64,000 bases of DNA from Actinernus sp. WN-2022 (Eukaryota; Cnidaria; Anthozoa; Actiniaria; Actinernidae): the NCBI GenBank assembly GCA_030867875.1, contig JAOWCC010000064.1, positions 39,082,802 to 39,146,801 of the forward strand, in the 5' to 3' direction. Numbering within the stretch: the stretch's first letter is position 1; each line of letters opens with the position of its first letter. The notes under the pieces were generated by a model, which was given only the letters and a program-made list of their open reading frames with translations, had not been told where the DNA came from and did no database searches. Of the stretch, positions 24,601 through 36,600 are shown piece after piece. Both the position numbers and the translations under genes were made by a program.

Positions 24601-27600
24601 TTCGCTCTGATAATAAACGCGGCGGCAAATCCAATGGGATCATAGATTCGCGCTGTTTGACTTAACAGCATTCTCTTCGTTAGCTTCACATCTGCCTGAT
24701 TCGGATCCCTCGTAATGATTGACTTTAGCAACGCGGATTCGACTTTGAAGTACAACTGATCCGTCTTGTTGTTCCATGCTATGCCTAGCACCTTTTCTTC
24801 AATCTCCTCTTGAAATATTGACATCCCCTCCGCAACTTCTTTCTGCTCACCGTCTTTCAGTGATTTGTTGGAGACCCAGCCTTTAACTTTGAAACCTCCC
24901 TTTCTTAGAACGTTATCAATATCTTCAGTCAGCCTTCGCGCTTCTTCTACTGTTGTCACAGAGTCACAAATGTCGTCCATGTAGGTGTTCTTCTCCAGTA
25001 CTTTCGCTGCTCTTGGTAGGACTTCTTTGCTTTCCCGTGCTGTTTTCCTTAGTGCGATTTGGGCCATTGCGGTAGCAGGCTTATCTCCAAATGTGAGAAC
25101 CGTTTTCATGTAGACATCAGGCTCCTTATCTTCCTCCAGGATTCGCCATAGAAATCGATGGACGTGCTGATCTTGCTCTGGAATCAAAACGCGGTGGTAC
25201 ATTTTCGATATGTCTCCTACGACTGCTACTCTTTCTTCTCTAAATCGCAGAATAACTCCAAAGAGACTGTTTAGGAGATCAGGGCCCTTCATCCAGTAAT
25301 CATTTAAGCTATGGCCTTGGTATACCGATGAACTATTGAAAACCAGCCTCACGGGTGTACTCTTTTTCTCGGGCCTGATTATGTCGTGATGTGACAATTA
25401 ATGGACTGGACCTTTGTACGATTCCATCTCTTCCTTGGACAGCTTTCGAGCAAAGTTCATGTTATTCATTTCTACTATCTGATTATTGTAAGCTTTGGCT
25501 TGTTCTGGGTTCTTCTTTAGTCTTTTCTCTGTCGATTCCAGGCGCTTCAGTGCCAACTGAAGCCTTTATTATCTGGTAGTAGACTTGGGTCCTTCCTCCA
25601 TGGGTACTTAACCATCCACTGATTTCCAACTTTGATGCACGACTCTTCTATTAAATTCTCCTCTTCTCTTTCCGCTTGTGTTAGTTTGTCTGCATGCATC
25701 ACAGACACAGGGTTTGACCTCCACTCCCATTGTCTCGGTAGTCCAGAAGTCCGTCATGTCCACTGGGGCAGCGTACTTCACGTGTAGTATGTGTCCAGCC
25801 GGTGAGGACTCTTCATCTGGTCTCCCTCCAAAAACGATCCAACCGAGTGGAGAGTGGCGTGCAAGCAGGTGGTCGGACTGTCTTGTCTCTCCTGTATGCA
25901 TCAGGGCGTGGTCGATGCCAATCAAAACGTCTACGTGACCTTTTCCCCGGCGAAAGCGTGTATTCGGTAGACCGAACTGATCTGGTAGGCTTGACGTCTT
26001 GACTGACTCAAGCTCGTCGGTTATGCTTGGAATTCCTAATGCTTTAACTGTGAATTTCTTGTTGTCATCTACTGAGCTAAGTTGCACTTTGTACACTTTA
26101 GTTTTAATGGTTTCGTCTTCTCCGCCTACTTTGGTAATCGTGACCGTGGTGTCCTTGCCCTTTAGGCCGAGGGATTCCGCCGTTGACTGTCGGATTAAAC
26201 TGACTTGCGCCCCGGAGTCTAGCAGTACGTTTCCTCGCTTGAAAATCCCACCTTCACCTGTGATATTTGCAGTCAGAACTGGAAGCACAGCCTCAGTTGC
26301 ATTGGTTGCCATGGCGACGCCTATCTTGATTGAGTTGCCCTTGTGGAGCAGCGGATGGTGTTTTTGCTGACACTGGACGCCGCTCTCTGTCTTCGAACAT
26401 TGTCGGCTTCTAGTACAGTTATCCATATTGTGATTCCTTCCTGCTATCTTCAAACAACTGAAACAAACGTGATTATCCTTGGCTGTTTTCACTCGCTCGT
26501 CGATCCCGAGGGCAGCGAATTTCTGACACTGATCTGGCCAGTGCGAAGATTCCTTGCATATCCAGCACTTGTGTCTCAGAGGCATGTCCTTGTTTTCTTC
26601 TTCCACATTAAAGTGGTTGATATGGCGCCTGTTGGGTGTGCCTGCTCTGATGGGGGCTGTGGCTCTCATTCTGGATTTCATCTCAATAGACATCCAGCTT
26701 AACAGCGCTTGCAGTGTAGCAGGTTTCTTTTCTCTCTCTAGATCTCTGGACCAGACTTTTCTGTCATCCGCACACATTTTCCGTTCTATTATGGACAGCA
26801 CGTGGCTGTTATCCATGTCACTTGGTTGGCCAACTTCTTTCAACGTGTTGTAACTTCGATTGACTAAGTGTACAAGGTCACAAAATCGAGCATCTTCCCC
26901 TTCTTCTAAGTTCTTAAACGTCATAATATCTTGCATGACCGTGTCTGAAACAAAGCGCGGGTCCCCGTAAATAGCGTCTAAATAATCCCACGCGGCATCA
27001 TAGTCGGTCCCAATCCCCTTGATTAACTCTAGCGGGTTTGCCATCAAACACATGCGGAGCATCGTTATCGCGTCTCGTTTTCTGAATCTTTTCTCGATAG
27101 CGTGCTTGAAATCCGATCTAAAAATAGCGTATTATCTTACATCTCCACTAAAACTGGGTAACTTGGGTTTCTCTAGCTTAAAGCTGCACGTGTTTTCCAT
27201 TTCCTGAGCCGTTGTACTTTCAGCAGCCGACTTGTCTGCGATAAGTACTGTATCACTCGTCGACAGGCTTGTATAATTTCCTGTACCAGTAGGTACCTGG
27301 TTAGCGTCAAAATCAGCTGTCAGCGCGTTGTTGGCTGATGACATTCCGATCATTCCATTGTTGTTTTCCAGTTCCGGTTGTGTTTACAGCCGACATTCCG
27401 ATCATTCCACTGGATTGATTTGGCTTTGGAACTGAAGATTGGTCTCCCTCTAAACCACTAGTGGAAGCCCCTTTTTCATTCATAATTGTTTTCCCTTTGC
27501 TGATATTGGTCTCGACATAAACCTTAGCATGAAATTCCGTTTCCATGAAACCCTCTTGGCACTGGGCAAGCCAGCCCTCTTCGGTCTCAAATTCGTGATC

Positions 27601-30600
27601 ATCATCTATTTGCTTTACATACTGTTCATGTTTCTCTACTAGAACTTCGAAACTTTCTTGATACTTGATTAGCTTTTCTCTTACCTCTGCAGAAGGTCTT
27701 TGGCTAGACTTTAGAATACCCTGTCACTTTTTTAGCTACCATAAAGTAGTGTCACCGCGGTCCGTGGTCGCGCGATGTTCAACACAAATAGTATTGTGTC
27801 GTTCTCAAAAGATCAAGGATATTATCGACTGCGAGAATGCGTTACGTTCAACACTAATACAAATGATAATAGTATTGCGTCGTTCTCAAAAGATCAAGGA
27901 TATTATCGACTGCGAGAATACGTTACGTTCAATACTGATACAAATGATAATAGTATTGCGTCGTTCTCAAAAGATCAAGGATATTATCGACACCGCAGAC
28001 CACCGCGCTAATCAAAGATTCTTACTGTTATTATTGCCTCGTTCTTTTTATAGCGCTACTCAAAGATTCTTACTGTTATTATTGCCTCGTTCTTTTTATA
28101 GCTCAGGCAAGACCAAACCAATCCGCGCTACTCAAAGATTCTTACTGTTATTATTGCCTACTTAAAGTTCATTGAAATTCATCGACTGCGGGACTGCGGA
28201 CCGCGGTAGCAGCACTTCACTATACTTAAAGTTCATTGAAATTCATCGACTGCGGGACTGCAGACCGCGGTAGCAGTACTTTACTATACTTAAAGTTCAT
28301 TGAAATTCATCGACTGCGGGACTGCGGACCGCGGTAGCAGTACTTTACTATACTTAAAGTTCATTGAAATTCATCGACTGCGGGACTGCAGACCGCGGTA
28401 GCAGTACTTTACTATACTTAAAGTTCATTGAAATTCATCGACTGCGGGACTCCGGACCGCGGTAGCAGTACTTTACTATACTTAAAGTTCATTGAAATTC
28501 ATCGACTGCGGGACTGCGGACCGCGGTAGCGGTACTTTACTATACTTAAAGTTCATTGAAATTCATCGACTGCGGGACTGCGGACCGCGGTAGCAGCACT
28601 TTACTATACTTAAAGTGCCTATAACCCCAAATTTGAAGTATTTTTAATAAATTCTTTACATCCTTCTTATCAATAATGCGAAGAGAAAAAAGGAAAAAAG
28701 TAAGAGTTCGACCTTATTTCTGGGGTCAAACATTGTAAAACAACCCGATTTGGGCACCCTGTCCCAAATGGCCGTCAGCTGGAGTCTGGAAGTAGACTGG
28801 GAACGAAACCGGAAAGTAACGTCATAGTAGTGAGAGAAAGCGAACAACCAACAACAAAGACAGTAAAAACAGGGCGAACCGAGCGAATAACTCGATTTGA
28901 AATGCCAAACAGATGTGTATTTGGGGGCTGTAGGAATGAGCCAGACTCAAAAAAGGATAGCTCTAACACAAGGTCCCGTTTTTAAGCGATGATCGGCCAG
29001 AAGCAAAGAAGAGAAGACGCCAGTGGTTGAGGTTCGTGCGAACAAAGCGAGCGAAGTGGGAACCGACGAAGAACGTTTGTTTGGTTCACTCCAAGCCGGA
29101 AGACTTTATAAGATTTTCTTTAGTCCTTGACTCTACGCTAAGACTGAAGTCGGTTGAATATGGAGTTGTTCCTATTCCATCAGTCCATGCCATCGAAACC
29201 GATTTAAGCCATTCTCCGATTTTGGTAAGTGCTTTTGTATTTAGTTTGCATGGCAATACAGATTTATACAGTAGCCTCCTAGTCCTATAGCAGCCGTTGT
29301 GTAGCGCTTCCGTTCACTCCATTCCCCGGAATGGAGTGAAATGGAAGCGCTACAAAACGGCTACTATAGGAGGCTAGCAATACAGTGGAACCTGCATGTA
29401 TAAAGAAGTTCCTAGGGAAAGGAAGAAAACTTCATTATGACCGGGTTCCACGTACTGAACATTGTTTTCACCACAAGTGTATTAGACTAAGAGAGTGCAT
29501 GTTTTTAGTATGAGGGAAATAACAGTGAATAAATCAGACAACTTTCTTTAGATGACACCTGCACCTATGGACAGGACACCATGCTTAACAAGCAGCCAAG
29601 GGCAGAAGCAACCCAGAAGAGACAACAAAGGATGACTGTTATAGATGTTCCTCCTTCAGCTCCAGGTAATTCAAATTGTTTTGTATAAAATATTTTTTTG
29701 CACAAAAGAAACTATTCAAATTCTGAAAATATTCAAACAAAATCGAGTCTGTGCTAATCACACCTTCTGTGTTTGTCCTCCAATAACACCTACATGTAGC
29801 TCTTGCTCAAGCAGTGCATATACACCTACATGTATCAAACTGTTGGACATGTTGATAAAGGTATACTGCTTGTTTAGTCTTTCGAGACTAAACAAAATAT
29901 TAAAATACCAGCTGGAAACGTATAACACTACTGGAAATAAAACATATGAAACCCATATGACAGACATATGAAAAACATATGAGATTTCATTTGTTTGTAA
30001 TAGGTTTGTCATATCCCAGTTATATGTTTGTCATATGTTTGGGTGGAATCACCAACATATGAAATTGTCAATTTCATATGTCGAGGCACAAACGAAAACA
30101 TATGACCAACATATGACACATATGAAAAACATATGAAAACAAAGGCTAGCAAATATCATATGTTTGGAATATATGATTTTGTCAATTTCATATGTTTGAA
30201 AACATATGACTGAATTGATCATATGTTTGAAAACATATGACTGAATTGGTCATATGTTTTGAAAGCATGTGACTGAATTGGGTCATATGTTTTGAAAGCA
30301 TATGACTGAATTGGTCATATGTTCAAAACATATGACAACTGATATGGTGTTATGTGGGGTACATATGACAAACATGAAAACAGAGAAATTAAAGACTGAG
30401 ATTAACATACATAATAAAACAGGATTTATTAGATATATGTTTTATTACTTGAACTGATCATTAAGCAAATGCTACAAGGTACATGGCCAGAAATGCCATT
30501 TGCGGTATAAAAATTTAGTCTGATTCACAAATAGTCCAACTGAAACTAACCACAATTTGATTTGTAATAATATTGACTTTAACTTTTTTTTTGGATGTTT

Positions 30601-33600
30601 CAATAACATTGGACTCAGCTTGCTCTCCATGGAATCAGCATTCTTCAGTTTCATCTGTTTGCTTTATTGTTCTACAAGAAACAAATGTATAATCTATAGA
30701 TTACCAACCAGGCATATATTTTATACACTAGAACATAACCTGTCACTTTGTGCTGGAATTCATCAATACAAAAAAAATAACATGGTTCAAATTGTATTGA
30801 AAAACTAAAACCATACCATTGTCTTGCAACTGATTTCAGTATGACATGCATAGAGATAGATAATAATAATTATTATTTGACATACTGATTCGACACAATC
30901 ATTATTGTGAGAAAAATTATGCTTCTGTTCTGCAACGCAATATGTTGGCAGTCTGTAAGACACTTGGAATAAAAATAAGAAACTAAATAATTTGATTTGG
31001 TACCTCAAAACCATCATAAACCAGTGAGCCTGGTTAAAAAGCATGTTGAATGGTTGTGTCGAATGAGTACATATCTATGTTGAATGATTCCAGCCCTTAA
31101 TACATGTAATGGCTAAACGGCTGAACACAATGCCACTTCAGTGCCACTTAAAAAGATGACTTGAAAACTTTGTTAAATTCTCCATTATATAGTTCAGGTT
31201 TATTTACACTCGTTACATGAACGATTTTTAAGGTTAGTTAGGTTTTTTTATTTGGTCATGGGTAATGTGTTGTATTTGCTAGTTGCTCCCTAATTTGAAA
31301 AAGCTAAATAAACATGAAATGTATCTAGTTTGCCATGGTGTTATTGTATGTATGGTAGGCCTACATGTATGTGTTTCTAAGTGGCAGTAAAAATCAATCA
31401 GATCGAGTGCAGATCAGATTTGAGGTAGAAATAATACGGCTCCAAAATTTCTTTTAATCAACTGCATGATAACACAAAATTATATGTAAATTAAGTGCGT
31501 GTGTATATCACTACATGGTACATCATGGTACATGACTGTACTTAATCGAGACTAGCTCGTGATCACAGATCAGAGGTACAACTAGGCGATGAACAGAAAT
31601 TATGATGTAAAAATTACCGAAGTCCAAAGGTTTTGCTCTATTCCAATAAAGAACAAGAACGCACGGCTGATGTGGTTGCGGATATTTGTTGAATATATCC
31701 CTCCTGAGCAAAGACCGTTGGAAATTTAACGACTTCACATTTTGAGCACCAGAACTGTTCCGGTAATCTGATTGGTTATGATGCTGACATTCCAAAAATA
31801 CTCGCCAACTCGGTGTTCAATTTCATTAGATCAGTTTGAGCCACCTTTGAACTGTTTCCTTGATTAAAAAAGTCGGGAAAGCACTCCTCTTTTCCTAAAT
31901 GCCTGCTTATCCAGAAAGGAAAAGGTTTTGATGGCACAAGAATAAGAAGAACTAGTCATCAAATGGTTTAACTTCAAGACGCCAGTACGCTACGTTTCGG
32001 GTCCGCCATCTTGTTTTGATGTGGTTACTGCTGACCAACTGTTGAAACATGCGGGCACATCCAAGGTGTTGTTGATACACAGGCTACCCGAGTGTAAGGT
32101 TTTTGATTATGAAGAAATAATCACCCAAATGCGCTGAAATTGCACACAGACACAGCCTATTAACTGACAAACACACAAGTAAAGTCTAATTTCTTTTATT
32201 TCAATATTTACAGAATTATTGCAATTTCTAAAAATTATAAATTCCCAGTCATCTTGTAAAATAAACGGTTAATCAAAAACCTTACGCTTGAGTAGCCTGT
32301 GGTTGATGATGGCTAAAATCGATATCGTAATCGTGAAATATTTTCATTGTAACTCATGCAGTCCTGAATAAATTAATTTCAAGAAAGAATATTATGAAAT
32401 CAATTTAATTTTGATTAATAAATATTACTTATCTGTCTGAAATATTTTGAGTGTCATATGTTTGTCATATGCACTGAATAAGTGAGTTTATAAACACCAT
32501 GATCATATGTTTTTCTGTCATATACGTTTCAGTGGTTTGTCTGTCATATGTTTTAGTGGCTTTTTGTCATATGTTTTGTCATGCGTATTTTAGTGGCATA
32601 TGTTTGTCATATGTGCTGAATTTAAAACACAACATGATCATATGTATTTCTGTCATATACATTTCTGTGGTTTCTCTGTCATATGTTGTAGTGGCTTTTT
32701 GTCATATGTTTTGTCATGTGTATTTTAGTGCCATATGTTTGTCATATGCACCATCCAGGGCAAACTTTGTATGTCATATGCTTGTCATATGTTCCTAATA
32801 TGTGCCATATGTTTGTCATATGTTTCTGGGGTGTGTCATATGCTTGTCATATGTTTTACTCTTTGGTGCTAAAATTTTAGATTTTGTGTTTTTTCGTAAA
32901 ATGTACACGCGTCATATGTTTTTGTCATATGTCATATGCTTTTCATATGTTTTTCATATGTCTGTCATATGGGTTTCATATGTTTTTTTTCCAGTAGTGT
33001 AATATTACACTGTATTTTAGTGCCAGAAGTTCCAGTTCCACTTGCTGTGAGGCCAGAAATTCCAGTTCCACCTGCTGTAAGGCCCACAAAAACCAAGGCA
33101 AAACCCCATTGCTCAGTGTGCAAGAAACCTATTAAATTAAAATTAATTAAATTCTTAATCTCTAAATTATATATTGTTTCTTTTTTTGAATTTATTTGTG
33201 GAACTCTGTAAACTAGCTTGTAGCTAAGTATGTCCTCCTCATTAAATAAAGTATTGTGTAAACCTATTAAAGAGCATAAAGGTGTTGTTGATTGTCCAAA
33301 GAACAACCCTCGTCCCCTTATAAGTACAGAGTGAACCAGAAATGTCTACCAGCTATCTCAGTGATTTGATATTTTATCAATGGACAATCTAGGTAGCAAT
33401 ATATTATACTGTCAACTTCCATAGGCTAATCACTCCTGTGACCAGCTCAGTGAAATCGATTGCCCTATTTCATTGGCATGACATCAAAACAAATAGATGA
33501 AAGCCGCCATTCTTATTTTATTGGGAAAATTAGCCAATTTGAAGGAAGGCAATCTATGGCAGAACAGCTTTATTTTGTATGTCTGTTGTTAAAGACGAGT

Positions 33601-36600
33601 GTTTTGACCCCCTAAGATGGCAGCTGTGTCTATCATGTGACACCATAATTAAATAGGGCAATTGAATTTGAGGCTTAAAGGGGCTATGTCACGGTACTAT
33701 GCATGTATGGAGTCAGTGTTCGATTGGTGGGTTAAAACAGTTCAACCCCCTCCTTCAATGCTGGATTGAAAGTATGTTCATTATTTTACTTGAATAATGT
33801 ATATTTACACAATTTATTAGTCATTTTTGAATATTTGCTTTGATTTTTACCATCCCACACGTGCACGAGGTTTGTCAGTTCATATGAGAATCTCTGATAA
33901 TGAGTGTGTCCGGCCCAGACATCTAATTTTACTGTTTTCCAATTTACTACTCAAACATTTAAATTTTAATATTATAATCCTATTTTCAAAATTTGTGTAA
34001 AATTATAGAAAGGAACACAGGGTGCGATGCAAGTGCTTTCCAATAGCCCAGGGCTAGTAGTTTCGCTTGTCAGGGTAGTGATTCCTGTTCACAGGTTGCC
34101 TGAATGGACATATGGACATACATGTATATGGACATACATGTAGGTTAATAGCCCACATTCGATATATGCTTGACTTCTCACACACAAAGGTTCTGGGGCA
34201 TAATTAAATTCATTATTGTTATTTCATTAATCACTGCACATTATTCCCCAGAGCCTTGTATGTGTATTGAATCATTTGTATGTGACCAGTGAAGCCTATA
34301 TCAAAAGTGGCCAATGGCACTGAAAGTTTGACTGTTCATTGTTGTTCTCCTTAAAGTTTATATAAGTTATGAAGTACTTTCATCTTCATCTTCTTCAAAT
34401 CCAGTGAAGGTTTCTTTCCCAGCATTGAATTTTGTCCTGATTGTGTCATATGCACATGCTAGTAGAGGAATTCTATTGTTGCCCAGATAACCGTAGACTA
34501 ACTGGATGTACTCTCTGTATGAGACAACTCGTAGAAATCTGTAAATAAAGAAGTTTATATGTTAGTACCAATTGTTTGATACAGTTGAAGCCCTTTGTGA
34601 AACTGCCCGTGTAGTTGTAGGTGACCAGCTCCCCTCAGAGACCACTCTTGTGCTCTGTAGTAACCAGCCACTCTCATAATTAAGTGACCACCGCGCGTAC
34701 CACCACCTTTGGAATTTTTCTTTGTTTTTAAACTCTTGTAAGTAACTACTCCAGAGACATGATCCCAGACTGTGCAATGAGTCAACTAAATATAAATATG
34801 CACTAGCATTTTGCAACAATATTCTTATTATATCTGACATTCATGCTGTTACAGTAGAGTAGTACAGTATTGTATACTGTGATATCAGTCGCATTATATA
34901 TGTATCCCCATGGGTGTGGTGTGTGCAATCTCTCATAAGCGAGCAACTACTCCTGATTCCAGTTCTGACTAGTTATGAGCACCTTTTCCTGATTCCCAGT
35001 GTGGTTGCTTACGAGAGCTACTATTTTTAATTAACATGCACGATAGATCAAAATACTCTGATAAACCTTCCACTTTCCTGGTCAGACTAAACATGGAACT
35101 GTGTTCATTGATTTCAATTCATACCTTGGTCATTATTGAGCATTATTAATGCTCGCGGACTCGCTCGTTCGAGATACGATACGAAAACCTCGTGAATAAA
35201 AACGATATCAAGCTCTTAACATGTAATAATCTCTATATATATGATTGTTGCGATTGGAAGGATCACTGGATTCTTTTGGCATCCTGCATTGCTGCAATGC
35301 CGTTTTTTTTGGAAGACCACGGCCACGGGAAGCCCATGAAGGGCTATGATAACTTATTTTAATTTTGGACAGTTTAACTCACCAGCTTTTCCTTGCTTCG
35401 AGGCCTTCCACTGAACCGATTCTGGAGGTCTCCATCTGTACTCTTGTAACCCATTCTTCATCGGCGAGTGGCTCATCCGCGCCGGCAGATTCTTCTGCTT
35501 CAAGCTCATAGTTGATAAAATTTAGCTCGAAATTGTCCGATGAACAACTGTTTTCAGATTCGGAGCCTGACGAAGACATTTTGTCAAAAAGTCCAGCAGA
35601 AAATTACAGAACTTACGACGCAAATAAGAAAGAACGAACCAAAAGTACATGAGAGAAGCCTTTATCACGTGACATGGCTCCCTACTTTGACGTACCTAGT
35701 CCCAGACCCCACCAAGTCGCTAAGATGACGGTAAAAGTTCACGGCTCTCATCTTTGAAAAGCCGTAAAAAAAAGAGAAATGCTTTAAAACCATTATTTTT
35801 TTCGGGAAGTTGCATAGAATACTTCTAAGTTTGATCTGAAAGCGTAACTTTTTTGGGGTTATAGGCACTTTAAAGTTCATTGAAATTCATCGACTGTAGC
35901 ACAAATCGTATAATTATATCGTCGTACTTTATTTCCTTGAATCTCGTATATTGATTTCCGTGTTACTTGATAATTATTCAATATGAAACAAATCATGAGT
36001 CTCTGGTTATCTTGTGCTAGTATTCTGTACAATAATATAATAGGCGAAATCAATGCGAATCACTTACTTCAGTCTGTGGCGGGTATTAATTCTCCTTTTG
36101 TTTCCAGGTTAGCTTACAGTTTTCTCTGATCCTTTCGTTTCCAGGTTAGCTTACAGTTTTCTCTGATCCTTTCGTTTTTTACGGATTGCGTAAACACTGA
36201 CTATGCGTGCGATATCTGATCCTATTAAATGTCAATCAAGATCAATCAAATATAATAACAAAACTTATCGGAACAATGTTGGTCCAACATGGGATGACAA
36301 ACTATCGGCGAACAATGTTGGATCGAGGAAAGTTGGATCCTGCAATCCAACAATGTTCGATAGCTTGGCCGGGTCTTTATTTTGTTCTTGGTCACTAGTT
36401 AAAATACAAGTGTTTAATAACTAGTGCGCTACGTTATTTAAAACAATGACCTTTTTTATTTTAAAGGTATGGGTAATTGATTTTCAAAGTTATGTTTCTC
36501 GTGTTACGCTTCGTAATATATTTTGTGAGGAAACTTGGGCTCCAGCACCGCGGCGCATGATTGGGATGTCGCGGATATTTTTGAAATGTATGGGTAGGTA

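Larger units (their letters stand above)
28902..33334 (+). pseudogene. Transposon THAP-domain protein gene, three exons
   Basis: Exon 1 (28902-29224) starts MPNRCVFGGCRNEPDSKK and, after a frameshift near 28985, continues with RRRQWLRFVRTKRAKWEPTK and CLVHSKPEDF. This matches the THAP zinc finger order C-x4-C ... W...P ... C-x2-H...F. Exon 2 (about 29552-29664) follows TTTCTTTAG and ends at GTAATT. Exon 3 (about 33017-33334) has a Pro/Val repeat and HCSVCKKPIK, then EHKGVVDCPKN after a 135-bp insertion flanked by AAACCTATTAAA. The THAP domain would bind the transposon ends. The gene is broken. Confidence 0.65.
28614..35869. mobile_element. THAP-encoding DNA transposon with TTAA target duplication (Kolobok-like)
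   Basis: The 7256-bp insert has termini AGTGCCTATAACCCCAAA and its inverse, and TTAA on both sides (28610-28613, 35870-35873). The target is one unit of the 64-bp repeat. It carries a split THAP gene (plus) and a gene for a P2RX7-C-like domain (minus), converging. TTAA targets together with a THAP protein are known for the Kolobok superfamily; P-element and piggyBac assignments fit less well. It is disabled by frame lesions and a nested CACTA-type insert. Confidence 0.75.
23116..36275 (-). mobile_element. BEL/Pao LTR retrotransposon, degenerate, with a 7.3-kb nested insertion
   Basis: In minus orientation the 5' LTR is 36275-35895 and the 3' LTR 23550-23116. Both start TGTTCCGATAAG and share nearly all internal sequence; the 3' copy has extra copies of a 36-bp GTTTCCAGGTTAGC block. 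Between them are a leader made of tandem repeats, a gag/protease frame, RT and RNase H; the integrase is missing. Stops and frame breaks occur in gag and before RT. No clear target duplication was found. It sits in the gene B intron between the I-set and V exons. Confidence 0.85.

Noticed and set aside
26343..26853. Several plus-strand ORFs across 24.3-27.2 kb
   Set aside because: They are antisense shadows of the BEL/Pao gag and pol frames.
32499..33002. ORFs rich in CHMFCHMSVICLSY
   Set aside because: They translate the CATATG repeat arrays of the CACTA-type element.
34555..34840. Two overlapping minus-strand ORFs within the TTAA element
   Set aside because: They lie between the two P2RX7-C-like exons and show none of the cysteines expected for the missing core.
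23106..36280. Target-site duplication of the BEL/Pao element
   Set aside because: The bases next to the two LTR ends (TTGAA/TGAAT and ATGTT) do not match, so none is claimed.
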